Positions 19,671 through 27,525 of a stretch of DNA of 64,000 nt are shown here, piece by piece; the first letter of the stretch is position 1; each line of letters begins with the position of its first letter. Below the pieces are notes generated by a model. The model made no database searches. It was not told the origin of the DNA and was given only the letters and a program-made list of their open reading frames with translations. This stretch comes from Allocoleopsis franciscana PCC 7113 (GTDB taxonomy: Bacteria; Cyanobacteriota; Cyanobacteriia; Cyanobacteriales; Coleofasciculaceae), in assembly GCF_000317515.1 (NCBI RefSeq), contig NC_019738.1, positions 161,501-225,500 of the forward strand, in the 5' to 3' direction. Position numbers and translations under genes: made by a program.

Positions 19671-20393
19671 ATGTCAAGTAATGAACTTGGAATCCCAGCC
19701 ATCATCAATCCTGCCGAGGAGATTCAAAAAGCTCAATTAACCCCTTCTCGTCGGTTGAGTCTCAAAGAACGATTGATAACCAGCCTAATCGGATGGATAC
19801 CAGGAGCAGCAAGAGGTCATGTATTGCGAAGAATTTTTTATCCAACCATTTTTGCCCGAATCGGTGATTCTGTTTTCCTGGATCGTGGCATTGAATTTGT
19901 CGGTACTTCTAATATTGAAATTGGAGATTCAGTAGTGATTTCTCCTAACGTTACTCTCAAGGCTCCAGGTGAGAATAATAAGATTAATCTTGGTCGTGGG
20001 GTTTGCCTCCTGAAGGGGGTTAATATTGTCGGTCTTGATAACACAACAGTCGAGATTGGTGACCGTACCTTCGTTAACGTTAATGTATGGCTCAATGGCC
20101 CCGGTCATATCAAAATTGGGCAAGACTGTCTGCTAGCACCGCGTGTATCTCTGATTGCTGTTAATCACATCTTTTCTGACCCCAATCGACCCATCAATAC
20201 CCAAGGACATACAGCAAAGGGAATTACGGTTGAGGATGATTGCTGGCTCGGATATGGGGTGACGGTAGTCGATGGAGTTACGATTGGTAAGGGCAGTGTG
20301 ATTGGAGCTGGAGCCGTTGTGACTAAAGATATCCCCCCCTATTCAATCGCGGTTGGTGTACCCACCAAGGTAATCGGTAAACGAGGGGAATGA
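19671..20393 (+). CDS. Hexapeptide-repeat acyltransferase
   Basis: The 240-residue protein has a left-handed beta-helix made of hexapeptide repeats (for example IGDSVFLDRGIEFVG, IEIGDRTFVNVNVWL, IKIGQDCLLAPRVSL) and ends with the CAT/NodL-like closing segment TIGKGSVIGAGAVVTKDIPP. The H in AVNHIFSDPNRPINTQGHTA is positioned as the catalytic base of the maltose/galactoside O-acetyltransferase group. It likely O-acetylates a sugar, fitting the neighbouring DegT and glycosyltransferase genes. GAGGA lies shortly before the ATG. Confidence 0.85.
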   Translation: MSSNELGIPAIINPAEEIQKAQLTPSRRLSLKERLITSLIGWIPGAARGHVLRRIFYPTIFARIGDSVFLDRGIEFVGTSNIEIGDSVVISPNVTLKAPGENNKINLGRGVCLLKGVNIVGLDNTTVEIGDRTFVNVNVWLNGPGHIKIGQDCLLAPRVSLIAVNHIFSDPNRPINTQGHTAKGITVEDDCWLGYGVTVVDGVTIGKGSVIGAGAVVTKDIPPYSIAVGVPTKVIGKRGE

Positions 20394-20504
20394 AACTCTG
20401 GAGGCTCTGAACTCCAAGTTAGACCCCAACTATGAGCTAGCTCAGAGACTTTATCAAACACTTCAAGCAATATAAGGGTAGAGACGATTCAGGAGGTCAC
20501 ACCA

Positions 20505-21281
20505 ATGACCAACGCTACCCTCAACTTCAAAACGGCACCCGCTCATCAAGTCTTAGCAGCGGCTGGTAAGAAGATTTTACGACCCGGTGGACGTACTGCG
20601 ACAGAACAGTTATTTAGTTGGGCGAATTTCCAACCTGAAGAGACAGTACTGGAGCTAGCTTCGAGTTTTGGTTACAGTGCGATCGCATTAGCCAAACGTT
20701 TTGGCGTCCGTGTGGTTGGCGTTGAAAAAAATCCCAGTAGTGTGGCACGCGCACGAGAGAATATCCAAGCGGCTGGGTTAGAAGGACAGGTAGAAGTCAT
20801 TGAAGGGGATATTTTTCACCTAGAAATGATTTCTGGACAGTTTGATTATGTGTTTGCAGAAGCCATTTTGTCCATGCAATCTCCTGCGGGTAAAGCCAAA
20901 ATCTTGCAGGGTATTCGTAACAAACTCAAACCAGGGGGTAAGTTTCTTTCTCATGAATTGTTAGTTTACGACCATGAAGAAGAAGTTCATCACACATTGT
21001 CCCAGGTTATTCGGATGAACACCAAACCTCTTTCATTGGAGAACTGGAGTAAAGCCTGTGAAACGGCTGGACTAAATGTGCAACAGCATCAAACTGGAGC
21101 GATGGGATTATTAAACCCCCTGCAAATGCTGCGGGATGAAGGTGTTGTTGATACGGCTCGAATTGTGTGGAATGTCTTAACAAAAGCGCCTATTCGTGAG
21201 CGAGTTCTACAAATGCACCATGCATTCAAGCAACATCAGCAAGATTTGGGCTATATCTCGCTATGTGCGGTTGCTGATTAA
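20505..21281 (+). CDS. Class I SAM-dependent methyltransferase
   Basis: The 258-residue protein shows motif I as VLELASSFGYSAIALAKRFG near residue 47 and acidic loop VVGVEKNPSSVARARENIQA; the usual GxGxG is degenerate (ASSFGYS). The C-terminal third is helical and specific to this group. A strong AGGAGG precedes the ATG. It starts a closely spaced group with a cupin, an unknown 162-residue protein and a YwiC-like membrane protein. The substrate is unknown. Confidence 0.78.
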   Translation: MTNATLNFKTAPAHQVLAAAGKKILRPGGRTATEQLFSWANFQPEETVLELASSFGYSAIALAKRFGVRVVGVEKNPSSVARARENIQAAGLEGQVEVIEGDIFHLEMISGQFDYVFAEAILSMQSPAGKAKILQGIRNKLKPGGKFLSHELLVYDHEEEVHHTLSQVIRMNTKPLSLENWSKACETAGLNVQQHQTGAMGLLNPLQMLRDEGVVDTARIVWNVLTKAPIRERVLQMHHAFKQHQQDLGYISLCAVAD

Positions 21282-21309
21282 CGGGAATTGATTGAACTAA
21301 TTGTTTTAT

Positions 21310-21335
21310 ATATTGTTGATTGTACACAACAATAT
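21310..21335. promoter_or_regulatory. Dyad symmetry ATATTGTTG-N8-CAACAATAT
   Basis: A perfect 9-bp inverted repeat with an eight-base spacer sits between the methyltransferase and the cupin gene, 33 bases before the cupin ATG. Size and spacing suit a dimeric regulator operator; no T-run follows, so a terminator is unlikely. The regulator is unknown. Confidence 0.5.
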
Positions 21336-21367
21336 TTCTCACACCTACCTTAAGAGGTATATTCATC

Positions 21368-21703
21368 ATGACTTCTACAATCAAAGCCGATTCATCTTGT
21401 TATTTTCCCCTACGAGAACGAATTGAATATCCAGCAGATGGAGTATTGAGTAAAGTTTTATTCAAGGATAATAATTGTCAGTACACGCTGTTTTGTTTAG
21501 CCGCTGACACGAGTATTTCTGAACATACCTCAACTCGCAATGCTGTCATCAATGTTATTGAAGGTCAGGGGATTCTGACTTTAGAGGGAAAAGAGATTAA
21601 ATTAGAACCAGGTTTGTTTGTTTTCATGAAAGCTCACGCTCCCCATGCGTTAAAAGCGGAGCAAAACTTAGGGTTTCTCCTAACGCTATCTGAAAGCCAT
21701 TAA
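21368..21703 (+). CDS. Cupin-domain protein
   Basis: The 111-residue single-domain cupin contains the conserved beta-barrel motifs: YTLFCLAADTSISEHTSTRN (a partial cupin motif 1, with one clear His), VIEGQGILTLEGKEIKLEPG and FVFMKAHAPHALKAEQN (motif 2, with His residues). The metal-ligand set HxH...E...H is incomplete in motif 1, so metal binding is uncertain. The start is the ATG at 21368; the longer frame begins inside the operator-like dyad. It may sense or bind a small ligand in the same pathway as the neighbouring methyltransferase. Confidence 0.8.
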   Translation: MTSTIKADSSCYFPLRERIEYPADGVLSKVLFKDNNCQYTLFCLAADTSISEHTSTRNAVINVIEGQGILTLEGKEIKLEPGLFVFMKAHAPHALKAEQNLGFLLTLSESH

Positions 21704-21751
21704 CAGATTTAATAACGTTAATCCAGTCTGATCAATTTAGTTTTCTTGTCA

Positions 21752-22237
21752 ATGCTGAACATTTTTTCTCAACACCTTGGACTATCCACCGCTGAGTTAG
21801 AAACATTACTATCATTCAGTTTGCAAGAGTTTCTGACCTTTCCTGCCGTCAACGAATTATTAGGAAGTTTGGACACTCAACTCCTCAAAGAAACTTTACC
21901 GACAGCCGGAGGTGTTTTGGCTGAGAAATTACCAGCTTTTTACGATTGGCTGAAAAATGAGTTAAACCTCCAGCGAGTTCCTGATAGCCCAGACCATACA
22001 ACTACGTGGGTGATTGGTTTCCTCAACCATCAAGAAAGCCTGACTCGCTTAGTTGAACTACATCGTCCCGTACCTCGTCCGGCTTTAGAACGGTCAATTC
22101 CTCGCTTGCTCGCGACCTTTGATGGGGTTGAAGAGGAGAAGGTACGGAAGGAATGGCAAAAAGCGATCGCAGCCCTTTGTTTAGTCCTTATTGTTGCCGC
22201 ACGTAATGAAAAACCGTATGTGCAATCTGCCGCTTAA
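21752..22237 (+). CDS. Hypothetical protein, mostly helical
   Basis: The 161-residue product (ATG 21752; a TTG at 21746 is possible) is predicted helical and has no signal peptide. It has a hydrophobic segment near the C-terminus (AIAALCLVLIVAARN). I do not recognise the family. It follows the cupin gene by 48 bases in the same direction and precedes a YwiC-like gene, so it probably belongs to that operon-like group. Confidence 0.6.
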   Translation: MLNIFSQHLGLSTAELETLLSFSLQEFLTFPAVNELLGSLDTQLLKETLPTAGGVLAEKLPAFYDWLKNELNLQRVPDSPDHTTTWVIGFLNHQESLTRLVELHRPVPRPALERSIPRLLATFDGVEEEKVRKEWQKAIAALCLVLIVAARNEKPYVQSAA

Positions 22238-22537
22238 CGAATTTTGAATCAGTCGTTGTAGTGATCCAACTTTTTGAGGATTAGTTTTCTACCTTGAGGG
22301 TGTATTCTACAGAATGATAGACAGATGTAACAGGTTAAAACGATGATTGCTTGTCAAAGAAATGATGCTCAATAAACCTTCAATAGTCTTCATAGTTTTA
22401 ACCATAGAGATTTGCCTGAAGGAACTAAGGCTGTAATTAACAAACAAAGTGGTAAATCGCGCAAGAGGTAGTTGAAAAAGAGCCAATACAGATGTCATAA
22501 CAATTTGAGATTTTAAACTTTGAATGCAAGTATTGAC

Positions 22538-23386
22538 ATGACTCAGCCAGCCATCAATGGGGTAACAGAAAAACCTTTATCGGATGCAAGCAGTACTAAA
22601 TCCAATTCTCAAATTTGGTATCGACCGACAATTTCTCATGAACATGGGGTTTATGTCGTGTTGCTGGTATCTTTCCTGACTGGAGCTGCATTAGCGCAAG
22701 CTTGGACACTGGCAACTACATTGGCTTTGGTGTGTGCGTTCTTTGGCTTTCAGGCTGAGCATCCCATTGTCCTTCAAATCAAGCAACGGCGGAGTCTCAA
22801 GCCTCGTTTTCTAGTGTGGGGCGGGGTGTACTCTGCTGTGTCACTTGCGATCGCATTTTACCTCTATCTCAGTTTCCCGATACTTTTGTGGCTCTACTTA
22901 GGAGCCGTTGCAGCACTGGTTGTGGATGCGGTTTCCGTTTTCCACCGCGAACAAAAATCCATTTTCAATGAGTTCATTACCTTTGCAGCGGTTTGCCTTT
23001 GTGCTCCTCTTGCCTACGCCGCTACCACTGGCACCCTTTCAGCTACGGCAATGGGGTTATGGGTACTCAACACGCTCTACTTTTCCAGCACCATTTTTAC
23101 CGTCAAGTTGCGTAAGCCGAAAACGAGTTCCATCGTTCCGGGAGTGGTTTATCATGCGATCGCAACCTTAATTGTTGCGACCCTCTACTATCTGGGTTGG
23201 CTACCTTTAATCGCGGCTTTAGCATTTGGATTAGCGCTGCTCAAATTTGGTCTTATTGCCTTAAATCAGGAATGGTATCGCACTGCAAAAATTCAATGGG
23301 TAGCGATGCTCGAAACGGGAACGGCTTTCTGTTTCCTCACCCTTGTTGCTCTTTCAATTTTGCCAGCTCATTTAACGAGATTTTAG
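22538..23386 (+). CDS. YwiC-like integral membrane protein
   Basis: The 282-residue product (ATG 22538; TTG 22520 also possible) begins with a short polar tail, then RPTISHEHGVYVVLLVSFLT, the EHG signature of YwiC-like proteins, and about eight membrane helices. The family is of unknown function; in Bacillus its gene lies near anaerobic/nitrate genes. The neighbouring cupin, methyltransferase and unknown protein suggest a shared small-molecule or stress role, but this is inference. A clear terminator follows at 23450. Confidence 0.78.
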   Translation: MTQPAINGVTEKPLSDASSTKSNSQIWYRPTISHEHGVYVVLLVSFLTGAALAQAWTLATTLALVCAFFGFQAEHPIVLQIKQRRSLKPRFLVWGGVYSAVSLAIAFYLYLSFPILLWLYLGAVAALVVDAVSVFHREQKSIFNEFITFAAVCLCAPLAYAATTGTLSATAMGLWVLNTLYFSSTIFTVKLRKPKTSSIVPGVVYHAIATLIVATLYYLGWLPLIAALAFGLALLKFGLIALNQEWYRTAKIQWVAMLETGTAFCFLTLVALSILPAHLTRF

Positions 23387-23449
23387 ACCTAAGCGTTCAG
23401 TAGAATTAGAGGCTATTGAATAGTGAATCGATACTAAATTTCTGGGATT

Positions 23450-23478
23450 CCCCAATCCTCGATGATTGGGGATTTTTT
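23450..23478 (+). terminator. Strong Rho-independent terminator
   Basis: CCCCAATC and GATTGGGG form a perfect 8-bp stem with a six-base loop, followed by ATTTTTTG. It ends the YwiC-like transcript. Confidence 0.88.
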
Positions 23479-23625
23479 GTACGGGGTGTGTTCAGCTCTG
23501 TATTCTGCCTGGTGGTAGACTTGTTCTTCGATGGGCTAGAATCGACTTGCAGCAATTCATGTGTGGTGCCGGATCGGCACACAGCCTGTGTGTTCCGATC
23601 AGATAAATTCTGAAAGGACTACATC

Positions 23626-23790
23626 ATGAAACCGTCTGTGAACTTGTTCACTCGACAAGTGCCACCTATACTGCTCGTTCTGTCGCTACTGAGTGGCGGA
23701 GTGGTCTATAAGGATGGACAGAGAGAGATATCTATCTGGCTATCTCGACCATTAGAGCAGCTTCAACTTCCCGCTGACACTCAAAAGTAA
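23626..23790 (+). CDS. Small membrane protein (54 aa)
   Basis: An ATG at 23626, preceded by GAAAGGA with seven-base spacing, opens a 54-codon frame (MKPSVNLFTRQVPPILLVLS...) with one hydrophobic helix at about residues 13-27 and a polar C-terminus (EQLQLPADTQK). It is bounded by terminators at 23450 and 23824, as expected of an independent small gene. It was too short for a 60-codon cutoff. Family not recognised. Confidence 0.55.
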   Translation: MKPSVNLFTRQVPPILLVLSLLSGGVVYKDGQREISIWLSRPLEQLQLPADTQK

Positions 23791-23823
23791 AAGCGGGACA
23801 GCACGCATGAATTGTTGTTCAAA

Positions 23824-23858
23824 ACCCCTGGAGAGTTTTCTTTCGGGGGTAATTTTTT
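23824..23858 (+). terminator. Rho-independent terminator after the small ORF
   Basis: ACCCCTGGAG pairs with CTTTCGGGGGT around a short loop (some G-T pairs) and is followed by AATTTTTT. It lies 34 bases past the small gene's stop. Confidence 0.72.
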
Positions 23859-23920
23859 AAGGGAGTTACAGCAGTAGCTTACTGCTCATACGAAAAACTC
23901 AGTTTTAGGGAGAAGGAATA

Positions 23921-25123
23921 ATGAATCAGGAAGAATTTGAGAACAGAATGCAAGAAATTGATACTGAACTCATTAAACAAGGTATTACCGTTAAATTTCG
24001 CCGTCGAATAGAAGCTCTAAAACTGTTTTGTCCGAATTCTAGTTTTAGTCTTTCTCCGGAAGATAAAAAAATTTTTGGAGAGTTTGAAGGTTCTAATCTT
24101 TTCGACAAAATAGGGATTTGGTATTGGGATATGTATTCCAAAAAGACGCTATCAATTTTTGATATTGGCAGAAAACCATTTAAACTAAGAGGAGAAATTT
24201 ATTATATTAACTATCCTACTGTTTGTTGTGCCGCAGGAATTGATGTTTTGAATTTTGTGGAAAATTTAACAGAAAAAATGAAATGTTCTTTGAATTCAAT
24301 CGAACAAGATCAGATATTACAAGAATTTGAACTAGGATATTACGCTTTCAATGCAATTTGGAGTTTAGGTAACTTCTTACAACATTTACGCGAAGAAGCA
24401 AAGGATTTTCTTGAAAGAGGGGCTGTAGATATTGAAGCATCAACCTCAAACCTAATTGACATCCAGAATACAATATTTCATTCACATCAAGCAGCAGAAA
24501 AGTTTTTGAAAGCTCTTTGGGTAGAGTTAGATTATCATAACGCTGTCGTTAAAAAGTATGACAGAGGTAAAAATGGATTAAAGATGTGTGGTCATCACCT
24601 AATAATGCTGTACGAAAGATTACCTAAAACGCAACCCAAAAAGAAACATATCCACGAGCAAGTTAAGTATCTTCATGATTTAGTTCCAGATATGGATATC
24701 CGGTATAAAATTCAAGCTAAAACCCTGGATGAAGCTGTGAAAGCAGTTAATAGTATGCTTATAGTCTGTAAATTTGTTAGCGAACAAATTGCTAAAATTC
24801 ACCAAAGCAAGGAGATTTTTAGCGTACAAGAATACGAAGAAGGATTATTGAAAATTTATCTAGACAAATTTCTATCGCTTGGTGTAGCAGCAAACCGAGG
24901 TCAGGATATTACGACAGATATTGATAATGCGGTAAGAGAATGCACAGAACATTTGGCTATTGTTAAATCAAGTACAGAAATTGGAAATTTGAAGCAACTT
25001 GTAGGAAAAATAAAAATTATTCTTTCAGATCAACATTATAGTCAGCAGCATAAAGAGTGGAGCGATACTTTAAACAAGGTATTGAAATTATTAGAAGTAA
25101 AGATAACTGAAATAGAAAGATAG
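23921..25123 (+). CDS. HEPN-domain-like hypothetical protein
   Basis: The 400-residue, largely helical protein has in its middle (about residues 190-225) IFHSHQAAEKFLKALWVELD followed by GHHLIMLYERLP, a pattern typical of HEPN domains (A/HxxQAAEKxLKAL ... HxLxxLxxxL). HEPN proteins are often RNases or nucleotidyltransferase partners. The usual RxxxxH motif is not in the expected last helix of that domain; one RECTEH occurs further on, near residue 343. The gene is clearly more AT-rich than its neighbours, suggesting lateral transfer. Function unknown; no MNT partner gene is adjacent. Confidence 0.65.
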   Translation: MNQEEFENRMQEIDTELIKQGITVKFRRRIEALKLFCPNSSFSLSPEDKKIFGEFEGSNLFDKIGIWYWDMYSKKTLSIFDIGRKPFKLRGEIYYINYPTVCCAAGIDVLNFVENLTEKMKCSLNSIEQDQILQEFELGYYAFNAIWSLGNFLQHLREEAKDFLERGAVDIEASTSNLIDIQNTIFHSHQAAEKFLKALWVELDYHNAVVKKYDRGKNGLKMCGHHLIMLYERLPKTQPKKKHIHEQVKYLHDLVPDMDIRYKIQAKTLDEAVKAVNSMLIVCKFVSEQIAKIHQSKEIFSVQEYEEGLLKIYLDKFLSLGVAANRGQDITTDIDNAVRECTEHLAIVKSSTEIGNLKQLVGKIKIILSDQHYSQQHKEWSDTLNKVLKLLEVKITEIER

Positions 25124-25266
25124 GTAAGGAATCTCACAGGCGCTGAATCTATGATCGCACCTCCCCTCCTCTGCAACGAAAAAAGCGATCGCTTTTTGTC
25201 CGAGATTTTACTCAAAGGGACTTCTCGCAGTTGTTATAGTGATTCCAAAGCCTCCGAGAGGTCATC

Positions 25267-25629
25267 ATGCAGATTACACTCGATCTCCCCGAAGAATTCG
25301 TATCGCGACTGAGTTTGCTAGAAGACAAACTACCGCAAATCTTGGAATTGGGATTGCGGGAGTTGAATGCCAGTTCTCAAACGGGATTTACAGGTGTAGC
25401 TGAAGTCTTGGAATTTTTAGCAACACTCCCTACACCCGAAGAAATTATTGCCCTGCGTCCCTCTGAAAGCTTGCAAGCTCAAATCAGTAGCCTGCTAGAC
25501 AAGAACCGCACCCAAGGTTTAACGCCTACTGAGTCACAGATTTGGGAGCAATATCAATACCTTGAACACTTAATCCGGATGGCAAAGGCGAAAGCATACC
25601 TAAAACTCAAGGAATTGAGTCAGAAATGA
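25267..25629 (+). CDS. Small hypothetical protein paired with HNH gene
   Basis: The 120-residue protein starts MQITLDLPEEFVSRLSLLED, resembling the short helical regulators or antitoxin-like proteins with a ribbon-helix-like N-terminus, and ends in a basic helix (MAKAKAYLKLKELSQK). Its stop overlaps the start of the HNH gene (ATGA), so the two are translationally coupled. This pair is a recurrent cyanobacterial arrangement in my recollection, but function is unproven. Confidence 0.65.
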   Translation: MQITLDLPEEFVSRLSLLEDKLPQILELGLRELNASSQTGFTGVAEVLEFLATLPTPEEIIALRPSESLQAQISSLLDKNRTQGLTPTESQIWEQYQYLEHLIRMAKAKAYLKLKELSQK

Positions 25630-25871
25630 GCAGCACATATATTCCATCTGCGCTAAGACGCCTCGTTTGCGAGCGTGGCAAAGGATGCTGTGAATACTGC
25701 CTGATTTCTGAAGCAACTGCATTCGCCCCTCACGAAATAGACCATATCATTGCTGAAAAACATGGCGGATTAACCGAAGCTGATAACTTGGCGCTCTCAT
25801 GCACGCTGTGCAACAAACATAAGGGAAGCGATATAGCTTCAATCGATGCTCATGTAGCAGTAGAGAGTTAA
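25626..25871 (+). CDS. HNH endonuclease-like protein, C-terminally truncated
   Basis: The 81-residue product has the HNH zinc-finger pattern CCEYC ... HEIDHIIAEKHGGLTEADNL ... CTLCNKHKGSD, so the catalytic beta-beta-alpha core is complete. Members of this family are usually about twice as long; here the frame stops right after GSDIASID, with AHVAVES as an abrupt end. It could be a functional short nuclease, but truncation is more likely. It overlaps the preceding gene by four bases. Confidence 0.75.
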   Translation: MSSTYIPSALRRLVCERGKGCCEYCLISEATAFAPHEIDHIIAEKHGGLTEADNLALSCTLCNKHKGSDIASIDAHVAVES

Positions 25872-25999
25872 GGCAATCATCTGCGATCGCCTAGATTCTA
25901 AAAGATTATGCCTTGAGACGGGTAGAAGTTATAGCTTAAAACTTTGATGATGAAACTATCCACTCCTGACCCTATCCACTGCTTCCTCAGAGCTTCTCA

Positions 26000-26530
26000 A
26001 TGTCTCAACCTTTATTAATCGTCGATGTGCAGGTCGGTTTCATCAACACATTTACACATCATATCCCCCAACGAATCGTCAGTTTAATCGAACGCGATCG
26101 CTATTCACCCCTTTTGTTTACTCGATTTGTGAACGCACCCGATGGCCCATATAATCGCTTCCTCAATTGGCATAGTTGTAATCGGGAGCCAGAAACCGAC
26201 GTTGTTCCGGAACTCCAACCCTTTGCTCAACAGGAATTCATCTTTTCCAAACTGGGACTATGCGGGATGCCGGATGAGTTAACCGACTACCTCCGCCAGC
26301 AGCGTATTGAACAGATCTCGATTGTTGGCATTGATACCGATATGTGCGTTCTGAAAATCGCCATGGATTTGTTCGACATTGGCATTGAACCCATTGTCTT
26401 CACAGATTGCTGTGCGAGTACAGCAGGGTTACAGGCACACCTTGCAGGATTGGCGGTACTCAGCCGGAATATTGGTGCGATGCGACTCCGCGATGCTGGA
26501 CTCAGTGGGGGTTCCCTAGCTGCACCTTAG
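26000..26530 (+). CDS. Isochorismatase-family cysteine hydrolase
   Basis: The 176-residue protein has the isochorismatase-fold catalytic triad: Asp9 in LLIVDVQVGF, Lys84 in FSKLGL and Cys116 in GIDTDMCVLK. Members hydrolyse amides or vinyl ethers such as nicotinamide, N-carbamoylsarcosine or isochorismate; the substrate here is not deducible. Cytosolic. It stands alone between the HNH gene and a repeat-rich intergenic region. Confidence 0.88.
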   Translation: MSQPLLIVDVQVGFINTFTHHIPQRIVSLIERDRYSPLLFTRFVNAPDGPYNRFLNWHSCNREPETDVVPELQPFAQQEFIFSKLGLCGMPDELTDYLRQQRIEQISIVGIDTDMCVLKIAMDLFDIGIEPIVFTDCCASTAGLQAHLAGLAVLSRNIGAMRLRDAGLSGGSLAAP

Positions 26531-26563
26531 AACAAAGTGCGATCAGGATGGGAGATTAGCGAA

Positions 26564-26579
26564 CTAGTGCAAGAAGGCA
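26564..26579 (+). repeat. Solo end of the CTAGTGCA repeat family
   Basis: CTAGTGCAAGAAGGCA is identical to the left end of the element at 61690-61818. No matching right end is visible within a few hundred bases, so it is probably a decayed copy. Confidence 0.5.
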
Positions 26580-26590
26580 AGCCAATGTAA

Positions 26591-26619
26591 AGAGGGTGTC
26601 CGTGTGATGGACACTCTCT
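26591..26619. terminator. Hairpin between convergent frames
   Basis: AGAGGGTGTCC and GGACACTCTCT pair over 11 bases (one G-T) around a seven-base loop. It lies 60 bases past the isochorismatase stop. T-runs are weak on both strands, so terminator function is likely but not certain. Confidence 0.5.
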
Positions 26620-26633
26620 CTGATGAAGACAAA

Positions 26634-26780
26634 TTAGAAGTTAAAAATTCTGTAATAAGCACTGGCAGCTAGAAGAACAATGAGTAAAACTCCGATTAAA
26701 GTGCTGACTAAATATTGAACAGCGGATTTTTGAACAGGATCAGTGTCACTCTGATTTACATGGGTTGATTTTTCAGTTGC
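26634..26780 (-). pseudogene. Remnant of a small single-helix membrane protein
   Basis: The minus strand reads ATEKSTHVNQSDTDPV and then a clear membrane helix (YLVSTLIGVLLIVLLAASAY) before the stop at 26634. There is no start codon in this frame; an ATG one frame off at 26784 is interrupted by TGA after three codons. Removing one base near 26781 would give a continuous 49-residue protein, so a one-base indel has probably broken the gene. Family not recognised. Confidence 0.4.
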
Positions 26781-26897
26781 TCATAAATGCCTTGACTTTA
26801 GATAGAAGTAGAAAAACATAGTTTTTCTTATTTTTAATGTGAACAGGTTTAGATTCCTGAGCGACTGAATGTACTTAGAGTCCATTGAGGTGCCAAA

Positions 26898-26987
26898 ATG
26901 GAGTACAGTGAATACCTCACCTTCTGCCTGATGGTTTTAGCTTTATTAAGCTGGGCGCTTTCGGAGTGTTTGCTCTTTTTGAGTTGA
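26898..26987 (+). CDS. Possible 29-aa membrane peptide
   Basis: ATG at 26898 is preceded by GAGGTG with good spacing and reads MEYSEYLTFCLMVLALLSWA..., a single hydrophobic helix ending in a stop at 26987. Small one-helix proteins are common in cyanobacteria. Evidence is limited to the ribosome-binding site and hydrophobicity. Confidence 0.35.
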   Translation: MEYSEYLTFCLMVLALLSWALSECLLFLS

Positions 26988-27316
26988 TGTTAATAAAGCT
27001 TTCTGGACTTTCTTGCTTTTTCACCCAATCGGGTGAACTCTTCAGGTGAAGCCTTATTTCTTAAAACAACCTATAATCACCCTCATACCCAAGATTGTTT
27101 CAATTTTAGAGACATGAGGGATGTTATGACAAAGATTTGGTAAAGTAACCGGAGCAGTCTATAACGTTCAGTAGTTGTGTCTAACAGTAGAATTGCATAA
27201 CCAGGACATTCTCTCGTTGAGCCAACGCTCAGTCAGTGATCATTTCCAGGATAGGTGATTTTCCTGTCAGGTTTCAGGACTAAGATGCTCAAAATTTTTG
27301 TTTCACGTTCAAGTTA
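26988..27316. other. Intergenic region before the DUF2949 gene
   Basis: No gene is seen. TTCACCC-AATC-GGGTGAA at 27020-27037 is a perfect 7-bp hairpin without a following T-run. Confidence 0.35.
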
Positions 27317-27508
27317 ATGAAGTCTACACGGTTCCACAGTTTAATTGGTTTTTTGCAAGATGAGTTGGCGATTCCATCGGCTTCTATTGATCTAGCTATC
27401 CGTCATCATCCCGATACCGCCAATGTATTGCCGATGATTCTTTGGCAATACGGATTGGTGACGTTGGAGCAGTTAGATAGAATTTTTGAGTGGTTAGAAA
27501 CGGCTTAG
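27317..27508 (+). CDS. DUF2949 family protein
   Basis: The 63-residue protein has the DUF2949 pattern: FHSLIGFLQDELAIPSASID, then HHPDTANVLPMILWQYGLVT and LEQLDRIFEWLET. This is a small cytosolic helical family found in cyanobacteria with no known function. It is convergent with the sensor-kinase gene, with an 17-base gap. Confidence 0.8.
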   Translation: MKSTRFHSLIGFLQDELAIPSASIDLAIRHHPDTANVLPMILWQYGLVTLEQLDRIFEWLETA

Positions 27509-27525
27509 CGGTTTTTAGGTATACT

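Noticed and set aside
22307-22498. 63-codon minus-strand frame
   Set aside because: No ribosome site and no protein-like pattern, in a spacer before the YwiC-like gene.
25182-25199. AAAAAGCGATCGCTTTTT palindrome as terminator
   Set aside because: It is a HIP1 octamer with flanking A/T runs; possible, but too short a stem around HIP1 to call.
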